From assembly GCA_913050325.1 (NCBI GenBank), contig CAJWZP010000005.1:1-45091 (forward strand): DNA of 45,091 bases. Direction: 5' to 3'. The stretch's first letter is position 1. Each line of letters begins with the position of its first letter. The stretch comes from an uncultured bacterium. Its GTDB lineage: Bacteria > Desulfobacterota_D > UBA1144. This document shows positions 34,893 to 42,273 of this stretch, piece by piece. Position numbers and translations under genes: made by a program. The notes beneath the pieces were generated by a model, which did no database searches, was not told the origin of the DNA, and was given only the letters and a program-made list of their open reading frames with translations.

Positions 34893-35274
34893 GTGCATCA
34901 GCTTCCGTATTTAATTCTCTGGGTATATGTTTTAATTTAATATTTACATTTATTTCTGAATAAATTAAATGAGCGTTATTTAAAAGTTGCTGCAATTTTA
35001 AATCTTTACATTTCCAGAATTTATTAAATTGCATACAAACCAATTTTGAATCTGTATAAATAACTATTTCATCAAATTTCATAAATTTATTTTTTATAAA
35101 GTTCAAACATTTAATTAATGCCTCATACTCTGCAATATTATTTGTTACTTCATCCTTTAATGTAAACGAATACTTTTCTTGAAAATCTGAACTCTTAATA
35201 AATATGCCAATTCCACCTTTTCCTGGGTTGGGCTGACATGCACCATCTATAAATATTTCTAGGATTTTAGACAT
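34867..35274 (-). CDS. rnhA: Ribonuclease HI family protein
   Basis: Degrades the RNA strand of RNA-DNA hybrids. 135 residues with the catalytic acidic residues in place: Asp10 (FIDGACQPNPG), Glu49 (NNIAEYEAL), Asp75 (IYTDSKLV) and Asp126 (EADALAK). It resembles the short RNase HI branch with NNxAEYxAL, not E. coli RnhA. The start overlaps the zinc-ribbon gene by 8 bases, so they are coupled; rnpB follows at once. Confidence 0.92.
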   Translation of the reverse strand: MSKILEIFIDGACQPNPGKGGIGIFIKSSDFQEKYSFTLKDEVTNNIAEYEALIKCLNFIKNKFMKFDEIVIYTDSKLVCMQFNKFWKCKDLKLQQLLNNAHLIYSEINVNIKLKHIPRELNTEADALAKSAINN

Positions 35275-35977
35275 TATTTTCTTCGGGTATTAAAATTTTT
35301 CTACAGTGTGGGCAATTTACTATCTCTTTTTGTTGTAAAACTTTAATATATGTTTGAGGAGGAATTGTCAAAAAACATTGACCACAGGTTTCTCCAATTG
35401 CTGAAACAATAACTGGCGGGTTATCTTCTAATAAGGATTCATATTGTATTAAAATGTTTTCATCTAATGTTTTAGTAATTTGATTTCTATCTGCTATTAA
35501 AGTTTCTTTTTTCTCATTACATTCTTTTAAGTTATTCTCAAGTTTTTTTATTTCTTCTTTCAAAGGCTCAATATCAGTTTGAAATTGTGAAGTAAAGTTA
35601 TTTAAATTCTCTTTGGATAATTCTAGATTTTCCATGGTTTTCAGTTGTTTATCTTCAATTTCTATTTTTAATCTTTTTAAATCACCGGTTTCTTTTTGAA
35701 GCGCTTCAAACTCCTTATTAGAATTTATTGTAAACAACTTATCCTCTTGATTTTTAATTTTTGTATTTATTGTTTCGATTTGAGAATTATAATCATCAAG
35801 TTCTTTTTCCAGAACAGAAATTTTATCTTTTAAATTATTTATTTTTATTTCCTCAGTTGATATTTTATTCTCTAAAACATCTATCTCTTTTGGAATATTT
35901 TCAAATGTTTTTTTAAAATCTGAAATATCTATATCTATTTTTTGTAATTTTAAAAATTCTAGCAATTTATTTTCCAT
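35267..35977 (-). CDS. Coiled-coil protein with C-terminal C4 zinc ribbon (DUF164/CdsZ-like)
   Basis: 236 residues: a long antiparallel coiled coil (about 10-180, heptads rich in Leu, Ile, Glu and Lys) followed by a zinc ribbon with CGQC and, 22 residues on, CPHC. This is the C4-type zinc-ribbon family, reported as ribosome- or nucleic-acid-associated in some bacteria; the exact role here is not established. I prefer ATG 35977 because AAAGGTG lies about 9 bases upstream; GTG 35989 is possible but has no ribosome-binding site. The order tRNA, zinc ribbon, rnhA, rnpB suggests one transcript about RNA metabolism. Confidence 0.85.
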   Translation of the reverse strand: MENKLLEFLKLQKIDIDISDFKKTFENIPKEIDVLENKISTEEIKINNLKDKISVLEKELDDYNSQIETINTKIKNQEDKLFTINSNKEFEALQKETGDLKRLKIEIEDKQLKTMENLELSKENLNNFTSQFQTDIEPLKEEIKKLENNLKECNEKKETLIADRNQITKTLDENILIQYESLLEDNPPVIVSAIGETCGQCFLTIPPQTYIKVLQQKEIVNCPHCRKILIPEENNV

Positions 35978-36004
35978 AAATATTTTCACCTTTTACTTTT
36001 AAAA

Positions 36005-36078
36005 TGGGCCCAACTGGATTCGAACCAGTGACCGCCCGGTTATGAGCCGGGAGCTCTAACCAACTGAGCTATGGGCCC
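36005..36078 (-). tRNA. tRNA with anticodon CAU (probably tRNA-Ile2, otherwise elongator tRNA-Met)
   Basis: Cloverleaf on the minus strand: acceptor GGGCCCA/TGGGCCC, D stem GCTC/GAGC, anticodon stem CCCGG/CCGGG around loop CTCATAA, T arm ACTGG-TTCGAAT-CCAGT, discriminator A at 36005, CCA not encoded. It is not initiator-like, as position 1 pairs with 72. The GGCTCATAACC anticodon region resembles Ile2 tRNAs (CAU modified to lysidine by TilS) more than elongator Met, but sequence alone does not settle it. Confidence 0.9.
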
Positions 36079-36096
36079 CTAACTTAGCAAGATGAA

Positions 36097-36125
36097 ATCC
36101 TAGTTAATTTATACTTGTTTGTCAA
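36097..36125 (-). promoter_or_regulatory. Promoter of the tRNA(CAU)-zinc ribbon-rnhA operon
   Basis: On the minus strand TTGACA (36125-36120) and TAGGAT (36102-36097) are 17 bases apart. Transcription would start near 36090, about 12 bases before the tRNA. Confidence 0.65.
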
Positions 36126-36168
36126 ACAGCTTACTAATTTAAAAATATTTTACACTTTTTTATAACGT

Positions 36169-36196
36169 TTGACACAAACTAACTTCTATTTATAAT
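36169..36196 (+). promoter_or_regulatory. Strong sigma-70-type promoter of the sco-cox operon
   Basis: Consensus TTGACA (36169-36174) and TATAAT (36191-36196) with a 16-base spacer. Transcription would start near 36203, giving a short leader before the SCO start at 36221. The -35 sits in GTTTGACA, the same octamer as in the divergent tRNA promoter. Confidence 0.75.
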
Positions 36197-36220
36197 TTAG
36201 TCTTACCCCTATGGATAATT

Positions 36221-36997
36221 ATGAAATTTATTTTTTTTCTAGCTTTCTTAACAATTAATGTATTTGGGGTCAGTGATGTAGCTGATATTAGAAATAATGT
36301 AGGGTGGGATGAAAAATATGGCCAAATGCTTGATGTTAATTCTAGACTCATATCACAAACAGGCCAAGAAACAACTTTTGATAATATACTTTCTGATGAC
36401 AATCCTACAGTTTTAGTCTTAGCCTATTATTCATGTCCAAAAATGTGTTCTTTTATTCTAGATGGTGTTTCAGAAGTTGTCGCAGCGTCTGAAATGAGGC
36501 CTGGAGTCGATTATAATCTTGTTACATTGAGCTTTAATCAATCTGACACACCTGAATTATCTCAGAATTACTATAATAAGTTTGCCAATAACCTTTCAAA
36601 TGAAGAGTCTTGGAGCTTTTATACTTCTGATGAAGAATCTATTCAAAAAATTACAGCATCTGTGGGTTTTAAATTTCAACCTGATGGGGATGAATTTGCG
36701 CATCCTGCTGGTATAATAATATTGACGAGCGAAAGGGTTGTTTCAAGATATTTATCAGGAGTTATTTATGATCCTAGAGATTTTAAATTAGCTCTTCTTG
36801 AAGCTTCAGAGGGAACTACAGGTAAAGTTTCATTAACTGATAAAGTTTTATTGTATTGTTTTGATTTTGATCCTGTAGGTAAAAGATATGCACTCAAAGC
36901 CCTAAACGTTATGAAGCTTGGTGGAGCCATAACCCTAATCGCTATTATAATAATGATGGGGATTTTGTGGTTGAAAAAAAGTAAGGGGGATACTTAA
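36221..36997 (+). CDS. SCO1/SenC-family copper chaperone, C-terminally anchored
   Basis: Delivers copper to the CuA site of cytochrome oxidase. 258 residues with an N-terminal signal sequence (about 1-16), a thioredoxin fold with the copper ligands Cys72 and Cys76 (SCPKMC) and His161 (FAHPAG), and a transmembrane helix near the C-terminus (about 234-252). Most SCO proteins are anchored at the N-terminus; the C-terminal anchor form, preceded by a CFDFDPVGKRY segment, occurs with caa3 clusters. The conserved Asp/Glu before the His is replaced by the local DGDEF context. Starts the oxidase operon, 3 bases before coxB. Confidence 0.9.
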   Translation: MKFIFFLAFLTINVFGVSDVADIRNNVGWDEKYGQMLDVNSRLISQTGQETTFDNILSDDNPTVLVLAYYSCPKMCSFILDGVSEVVAASEMRPGVDYNLVTLSFNQSDTPELSQNYYNKFANNLSNEESWSFYTSDEESIQKITASVGFKFQPDGDEFAHPAGIIILTSERVVSRYLSGVIYDPRDFKLALLEASEGTTGKVSLTDKVLLYCFDFDPVGKRYALKALNVMKLGGAITLIAIIIMMGILWLKKSKGDT

Positions 36998-37000
36998 TAT

Positions 37001-37951
37001 ATGAATTGGTTACCTACATCTGCATCTACATTTGCACCTCAGGTAGATTCAATTTTATTTTTAGTGACTATTATTTCGGTTGTATCAATTATTTTGGTCA
37101 GCTTTATGTTGATTTATTTCGTCTTTAAATACAAAAGAAAAAGTGTAAATGATCAAACCCCTGCCATAACACATGATAGTTTTTTAGAAACTTTGTGGAC
37201 AGTTATACCAACCATACTTTGTATTGTAATTTTTATATACGGCTATGTTTATTATGATAGATACACAACCACTCCCAAAGATGCTTACGAGATTAATGTA
37301 ACAGCAAGAAGATGGTCATGGTCATTTGCTTATCCTAATGGTAAGAAAACTTTTAATGAATTATATGTTCCAATAAATAAGCCAATAAGGCTAGTAATGC
37401 AGTCTGATGATGTTTTACATAGCTTTTTTGTGCCAGCATTTAGAGTTAAGCAAGATCTTATAGGAAATAGATATACTTTTATTAATTTCACTCCAACTAA
37501 AGAAGGTGTTTTTGATATTTATTGCACTGAATATTGCGGTCTATCTCATTCTGATATGATTGCAAAAGTACATGTTGTTTCTGAATTTGAATATGCAAAA
37601 TGGGAATCAGGAGAAGAGGCTAAAGTTGAAAATGCTTATGCCGACATGGCGCCTAGTAAAGTTGGTGAACAACTTTATTCTTCAAAAGGTTGTGTTGCTT
37701 GCCATAGTATTGATGGTGCAAATGGTGTGGGACCTTCTTGGAAGGCTTTATATGGTAAAAAAAGAGAGTTCACTGACGGCTCAAGTGAATTAGCTGACGA
37801 AAATTATATTAAAAATTCAATTTTATACCCTGTTAAGGGACCTGATGCAAAGCTGGTAAAAGGTTATGGACCTGTTATGCCATCTTATCAGGGCTTGCTC
37901 AGTGATTCTGAAATTACAGCAATTATTGAGTATATTAAAACAATAAAGTAG
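37001..37951 (+). CDS. coxB: Cytochrome c oxidase subunit II fused to cytochrome c (caa3 type)
   Basis: 316 residues. Two transmembrane helices (about 18-43 and 66-84) anchor a periplasmic cupredoxin domain with a full CuA site: His140, Cys175, Glu177, Cys179, His183 and Met186 (CTEYCGLSHSDM). A C-terminal cytochrome c domain has the heme motif CVACH (231-235) and Met293 (PVMPSY) as likely sixth ligand. The fusion makes this a caa3 oxidase that takes electrons through its own heme c. No clear lipobox is seen at the N-terminus. Encoded between sco and coxA. Confidence 0.96.
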   Translation: MNWLPTSASTFAPQVDSILFLVTIISVVSIILVSFMLIYFVFKYKRKSVNDQTPAITHDSFLETLWTVIPTILCIVIFIYGYVYYDRYTTTPKDAYEINVTARRWSWSFAYPNGKKTFNELYVPINKPIRLVMQSDDVLHSFFVPAFRVKQDLIGNRYTFINFTPTKEGVFDIYCTEYCGLSHSDMIAKVHVVSEFEYAKWESGEEAKVENAYADMAPSKVGEQLYSSKGCVACHSIDGANGVGPSWKALYGKKREFTDGSSELADENYIKNSILYPVKGPDAKLVKGYGPVMPSYQGLLSDSEITAIIEYIKTIK

Positions 37952-37961
37952 GAGATGGATA

Positions 37962-39560
37962 ATGACAGATCATCATGATTTTGATAAAAATTATTTAGAA
38001 AATGGTAAAGGATTTAAGTCTTGGTTTTTCTCAGTGGATCATAAAAGATTAGGTGTTATGTATTTATGGGCTATTGGTGTTTTTTTTGTTTTAGCTGCCA
38101 TTGCATCTTTTTTAATAAGATTTGAACATTTAAGTCCTGGCCAAACTATAGTTAGTGCTCAAACATATAATGTTCTATTTACATTGCATGGAGCGGTAAT
38201 GGTTTTTCTTTTCATAGTCCCTGGAGTAGCTGCGAGTTTTGGTAATTTCTTGATTCCCTTAATGATTGGTGCAAGAGATGTCATTTTTCCGAAATTAAAC
38301 CTATATAGTTTTTGGGTTTATTGTGCAGGATCAATAATTCTTTTAGGATCACTTTTAGCGCCTGTTGATACTGGGTGGACTTTTTATACTCCTTATTCTA
38401 TTGATACTGGTACAAATGTTATCATGGTAACTTTTGGTGTTTTTGTTCTAGGTTTTTCATCTATTCTAACTGGTATAAATTTTATTGTTACAATGCATAA
38501 GTTAAGAGCACCAGGATTAACCTGGGACAGGCTTCCACTTTTCTGTTGGGCCGCTTATGCAACATCCCTTTTACAAGTTTTAGCAACTCCTGTTGTTGGT
38601 ATAACACTTCTTTTGCTAATAGGTGAACGATATTTTGGTTTGGGATTCTTTGATCCTGCCAAAGGTGGAGACCCAGTTTTATTCCAACATTTTTTTTGGT
38701 TTTACTCTCATCCTGCTGTTTATATAATGATACTGCCTGCAATGGGCATTATATCGGAAGTTTTGCCTGTTTTTTCCAGAAAGCCAATTTTTGGGTATAA
38801 AGCTATTGCATATTCAAGTTTAGCAATAGCATTAATTAGCTTCTTAGTTTGGGGTCACCACATGTTTACAAGTGGACAATCAAAATTAATTAATATTATT
38901 TTTTCAGTTATAACTTTTGCAGTTGCTGTACCTACGGCGATTAAGGTATTTAATTGGTTGTGGACAATGTATAAGGGATCAATTGAATTAAGTACAGCGA
39001 TGCTGTATTCACTAGCTTTTATTTTTCTATTTACCATAGGTGGCTTGACCGGACTTTTCCTAGGAGCTTTAGCTGCTGATGTACATTTGCATGATACTTA
39101 TTTTGTTGTTGCTCATATGCACTATGTTATGATCGGTGGAACTGTCTTTGGTTTATTTTCGGCGATACATTTTTGGTACCCTAAGATGTGGGGTAAAATG
39201 TTTGATGAATTCAAAGCAAAAATCGCTTTTGTTTTAATATTTATAGGTTTTAATGTAGTGTTTTTTCCCCAATTTATTTTAGGAACACAAGGAATGCCAA
39301 GAAGATATTTTAACTATTCACCTGAATTTGCATTCCTTCATCAATTATCCACATATGGTACATGGATATTAGGAGTTGGTTTCATATTGATGTTATATGT
39401 ATTATGTAGACCTACTGGGCCTGCTAGTGCTAATCCTTATAATTCTTTATCACTTGAATGGCAGATGCCTTCACCTCCACCTACATTAAATTTTAAGGAA
39501 ATCCCTACAGTAAATGATTCAACATATGCTTATGGGACTAAGATAGAGCAAGAGGCATAA
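37962..39560 (+). CDS. coxA: Cytochrome c oxidase subunit I, A2-type
   Basis: The catalytic subunit that reduces O2 at the heme a3-CuB centre and pumps protons. 532 residues, about 12 helices. Ligands: His76 and His387 for heme a, His385 for heme a3, and His250, His299 and His300 for CuB, with Tyr254 as the cross-linked tyrosine. The motif YSHPAVY (248-254) replaces GHPEVY; absence of the glutamate with YS before HP is the mark of the A2 subfamily, known from Rhodothermus caa3. Asp106 in MIGARDVIFP matches the D-channel entrance. GGAG precedes the ATG. Confidence 0.97.
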   Translation: MTDHHDFDKNYLENGKGFKSWFFSVDHKRLGVMYLWAIGVFFVLAAIASFLIRFEHLSPGQTIVSAQTYNVLFTLHGAVMVFLFIVPGVAASFGNFLIPLMIGARDVIFPKLNLYSFWVYCAGSIILLGSLLAPVDTGWTFYTPYSIDTGTNVIMVTFGVFVLGFSSILTGINFIVTMHKLRAPGLTWDRLPLFCWAAYATSLLQVLATPVVGITLLLLIGERYFGLGFFDPAKGGDPVLFQHFFWFYSHPAVYIMILPAMGIISEVLPVFSRKPIFGYKAIAYSSLAIALISFLVWGHHMFTSGQSKLINIIFSVITFAVAVPTAIKVFNWLWTMYKGSIELSTAMLYSLAFIFLFTIGGLTGLFLGALAADVHLHDTYFVVAHMHYVMIGGTVFGLFSAIHFWYPKMWGKMFDEFKAKIAFVLIFIGFNVVFFPQFILGTQGMPRRYFNYSPEFAFLHQLSTYGTWILGVGFILMLYVLCRPTGPASANPYNSLSLEWQMPSPPPTLNFKEIPTVNDSTYAYGTKIEQEA

Positions 39561-39561
39561 A

Positions 39562-40206
39562 ATGCAATTAATGAAATTTATTAAATCATTAGCATATCCA
39601 TCTGAAATGCTTCCACCTATTATTGAAGAAGAAGAAAGTCATTTTGATCCTGAAACTGTTCATAGTAGTGCTAAAATGGGAATGTGGCTTTTCTTAGCTA
39701 CAGAATTATTACTTTTTGGTGGACTTTTTGCGGCTTATGCTATTTTTAGAGCCAAATATCCAGTTATGTTTTTAGAAGGTTCTGATAGTCTCGATGTTGT
39801 TTTAGGTTCTGTTAATACCGTAATTCTAATATTTAGTAGCTGGACTGTAGCGATTGCTGTTCAGGCTATCCAAGAAAATAAAATAAAACTAGTTCAAGTA
39901 ATGATTTGGATTACTTTAATATGTGCAACTATATTTGCAATTAATAAATATTTTGAATATACCTATAAATTCAGTAAGGGCATTGGTCCTGGTACTGATA
40001 TTTTCTATTCAATTTATTTTGCGTCTACAGGTGTTCACATGTTACATGTTTTTATTGGGATGATTGTTTTAGGCATCATATTAAAGAAAACGTACCAAGG
40101 AAGATATTCAAAAGATAACTTTACTGCAATTGAAATAGGAGGTCTTTATTGGCATTTAGTAGATCTGGTTTGGATTTACTTATTTCCATTACTATATTTA
40201 GCTTAA
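39562..40206 (+). CDS. coxC: Cytochrome c oxidase subunit III
   Basis: 214 residues with about five transmembrane helices, the short form found in caa3 oxidases. Conserved blocks KMGMWLFLATELLLFGGLF, the central VNTVILIFSSWT, and STGVHMLHVFIGM near 155 and YWHLVDLVWIYLFP at the C-terminus. GAGG within the coxA end serves as ribosome-binding site, 6 bases before ATG 39562. Confidence 0.95.
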   Translation: MQLMKFIKSLAYPSEMLPPIIEEEESHFDPETVHSSAKMGMWLFLATELLLFGGLFAAYAIFRAKYPVMFLEGSDSLDVVLGSVNTVILIFSSWTVAIAVQAIQENKIKLVQVMIWITLICATIFAINKYFEYTYKFSKGIGPGTDIFYSIYFASTGVHMLHVFIGMIVLGIILKKTYQGRYSKDNFTAIEIGGLYWHLVDLVWIYLFPLLYLA

Positions 40207-40218
40207 TAAAGGAGTTTT

Positions 40219-40500
40219 ATGGCTGGTTCTAATCCTTACAAAACATATTTAAACATATTTATATTATTAATGTTTTTAACTTTCGTCACTGTTGCAGTTG
40301 CACAATTTGATTTTGGCGCATTGAATGTTCCAATTGCTCTTTTAGTTGCATCTATTAAAGCTGGTGTTGTTGCTTTACATTTTATGCACCTAAAATATGA
40401 AGATTCAATGACATGGGTTTTTGCACTTTATCCTATTTTTTTAATGTTTTTATTAATAGGTTTTTCAGCAACTGATATATTTACAAGAGTAACAAACTAG
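40219..40500 (+). CDS. coxD: Cytochrome c oxidase subunit IV (prokaryotic caa3 type)
   Basis: 93 residues, three hydrophobic helices, with the family signature KAGVVALHFMHLKYEDSMTW. A small accessory subunit of caa3 oxidases. AGGAG lies 5 bases upstream of the ATG. Between coxC and ctaA in the operon. Confidence 0.9.
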   Translation: MAGSNPYKTYLNIFILLMFLTFVTVAVAQFDFGALNVPIALLVASIKAGVVALHFMHLKYEDSMTWVFALYPIFLMFLLIGFSATDIFTRVTN

Positions 40501-40513
40501 TTATTTTTTATTT

Positions 40514-41368
40514 ATGGGAAGTATTGAAAAACTAACTCTATACTCTTTAATCTTACTTCTAATCTGGGGTAATATGGTAAGTGGCTTAGGTCATGGCCTA
40601 GCATGTCCGGATTGGCCTCTTTGTTTTGGTCAATTTTTCCCTGAAATTAATTTTCCAATTTTTATGGAACATGGCCATAGAGTTCTTGGTTTGATAGTTT
40701 CAGTTTTTTTCTTTTTTCTTGCAAAAGATAGGCTTAGAAAATATGTTGGAAAGCAAAAAATACTACCTTTTTTTGCAGGTTTTTTACTTTTAATTCAGAT
40801 TGTTTTAGGAGGCTTAGTAGTTATTTTTCAACTTGAAACAAATTTAACTACTTTCCACTTCAGTAATGCAATAGCTATCTTTCTATTAATTTATACAATG
40901 TGTAAATATCCATCTTCTGATAGTTTGAAAGCTGCTAAGTTCTTTACTTTAAAATCATCTAAATATATTTTCTTTTTTGTTATTATTTATATTCAACTTA
41001 TATTAGGGGCCTATGTAAGACATTCTAACGCAGGTTTAGCATGTCCTGATTTTCCAACCTGTTTAGGCTTTTGGCTTCCGCCTTATTTAAGTAAAACTGT
41101 TTTTCTTCATCTTATGCACAGAGTTTGGGGATTTGTCATTCTTTTCTATGCTGTATTCTTGCTTCTTTACACTTATAAAAGTAAAATTTACGATCAGTTC
41201 AAAAGGGTAAGAAATCTTTTATTATTAATACTGGTTCAAATTGCTCTTGGAATATATGTAGTTGTTTCTAAACTAGCTTTTTCTATGACCGCAATCCATT
41301 TATTTGTAGCTCTTATGATTATTATGATTGCATTAGATGCTATTTTTGATGAAAATAATGCATTATAG
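40514..41368 (+). CDS. ctaA: Heme A synthase
   Basis: Oxidises the C8 methyl of heme O to give heme A. 284 residues, about eight helices in two similar halves. Histidines of the two heme sites are present: His53/His55 (MEHGHRVLG), His115 (TFHFSN), His202 (HLMHRVWG) and His263 (AIHLFVA). Both halves carry a cysteine pair after the first helix, ACPDWPLC (Cys31/Cys37) and ACPDFPTC (Cys177/Cys183), showing the internal duplication clearly. The size fits the bacterial CtaA branch, not the longer alphaproteobacterial/mitochondrial COX15. No Shine-Dalgarno sequence lies in the 13-base gap after coxD. Confidence 0.93.
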   Translation: MGSIEKLTLYSLILLLIWGNMVSGLGHGLACPDWPLCFGQFFPEINFPIFMEHGHRVLGLIVSVFFFFLAKDRLRKYVGKQKILPFFAGFLLLIQIVLGGLVVIFQLETNLTTFHFSNAIAIFLLIYTMCKYPSSDSLKAAKFFTLKSSKYIFFFVIIYIQLILGAYVRHSNAGLACPDFPTCLGFWLPPYLSKTVFLHLMHRVWGFVILFYAVFLLLYTYKSKIYDQFKRVRNLLLLILVQIALGIYVVVSKLAFSMTAIHLFVALMIIMIALDAIFDENNAL

Positions 41369-41370
41369 AT

Positions 41371-42231
41371 ATGAATAAATTCAGAGCAATTATCTCATTG
41401 TCAAAACCAAATATTATTTTAAGTGTAGCTCTTACGGGTCTTTGCGGAATGGTGCTTGCTCAGGGCTCCTTGCCTGACTTAAAAATTATTTTTTTTACAT
41501 TAGTATCTTTAATTTTTTCCGCAGGTGGTTCAGCGATAATTAATAATCTTATTGAAGAAGACAAAGATAAATTAATGGAAAGACTTTCTAAAAGAGTTAA
41601 ATATTTTAATATTGTTGGCTCGAGGAATTTAACAATAATTGCGTCTTTTTTAATAACTTTTTCGCTTGGTATATCTTTTTTTAAAATTAATATTGTAAAT
41701 TTTTCTTTCACATTATTAGCAATTTTGAGTTATACAGTTTACTACACCCTGTTTCTTAAAAGATCTTCTCCATTTGGAACTGTTTTGGGAGGTATACCTG
41801 GTGCTTTACCTGTAATAATTGGCTTTTCTGCAATTGAGCCAAATATTTCAATTTTATATTTAAATGGAATTATAATGTTTATATTTATGATGTTGTGGCA
41901 ACCACCACATTTCTGGCTTTTAGCTCAATATCAAGCTGAGGACTACGAAAAGGCGGGCTTTCCTGTTATGCCTTTAATATATGGTAAAAAGTTCACTAAT
42001 TATTTAATAATGATTTATAGCCTCTCTCTGTTGCCATTTTCTCTTTTTTTCTGGCTTAATGGTACTGCCTCTAATTACTTTGCAATAATAGCTATTGGGT
42101 TAGCGTCAATCTTTTTATATTTGATATATTCCTCATTTAAAAATAATGATAAATATAAAATAGCTTTTTTATTCTCAATTATTTATATGTTATTAATTCA
42201 TATTTCACTTATTAGTGATATCGTTTTTTAA
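41371..42231 (+). CDS. ctaB: Protoheme IX farnesyltransferase (heme O synthase)
   Basis: Adds a farnesyl group to protoheme, giving heme O for CtaA. 286 residues, about nine helices, a UbiA-family prenyltransferase. The first acidic motif is NNLIEEDKDKLMERLSKR (about 57-74; family N-x-x-D-x-x-x-D-x-x-M-x-R, here with Glu for the first Asp). The characteristic MLWQPPHFWLLA with DYEKAGFPVMP follows near 170-200. It begins 2 bases after the ctaA stop and completes the oxidase operon. Confidence 0.94.
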   Translation: MNKFRAIISLSKPNIILSVALTGLCGMVLAQGSLPDLKIIFFTLVSLIFSAGGSAIINNLIEEDKDKLMERLSKRVKYFNIVGSRNLTIIASFLITFSLGISFFKINIVNFSFTLLAILSYTVYYTLFLKRSSPFGTVLGGIPGALPVIIGFSAIEPNISILYLNGIIMFIFMMLWQPPHFWLLAQYQAEDYEKAGFPVMPLIYGKKFTNYLIMIYSLSLLPFSLFFWLNGTASNYFAIIAIGLASIFLYLIYSSFKNNDKYKIAFLFSIIYMLLIHISLISDIVF

Positions 42232-42261
42232 TTTAATTTATTTCAAAATTTATAATTATAG

Positions 42262-42267
42262 TATAAT
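42262..42267 (+). promoter_or_regulatory. -10 element of the hisD-hisC operon, leaderless type
   Basis: TATAAT ends 6 bases before the hisD ATG at 42274, placing the expected transcription start at the start codon. No Shine-Dalgarno sequence is present, and the -35 region is poor (TATTTC). Confidence 0.5.
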
Positions 42268-42273
42268 TCACAA

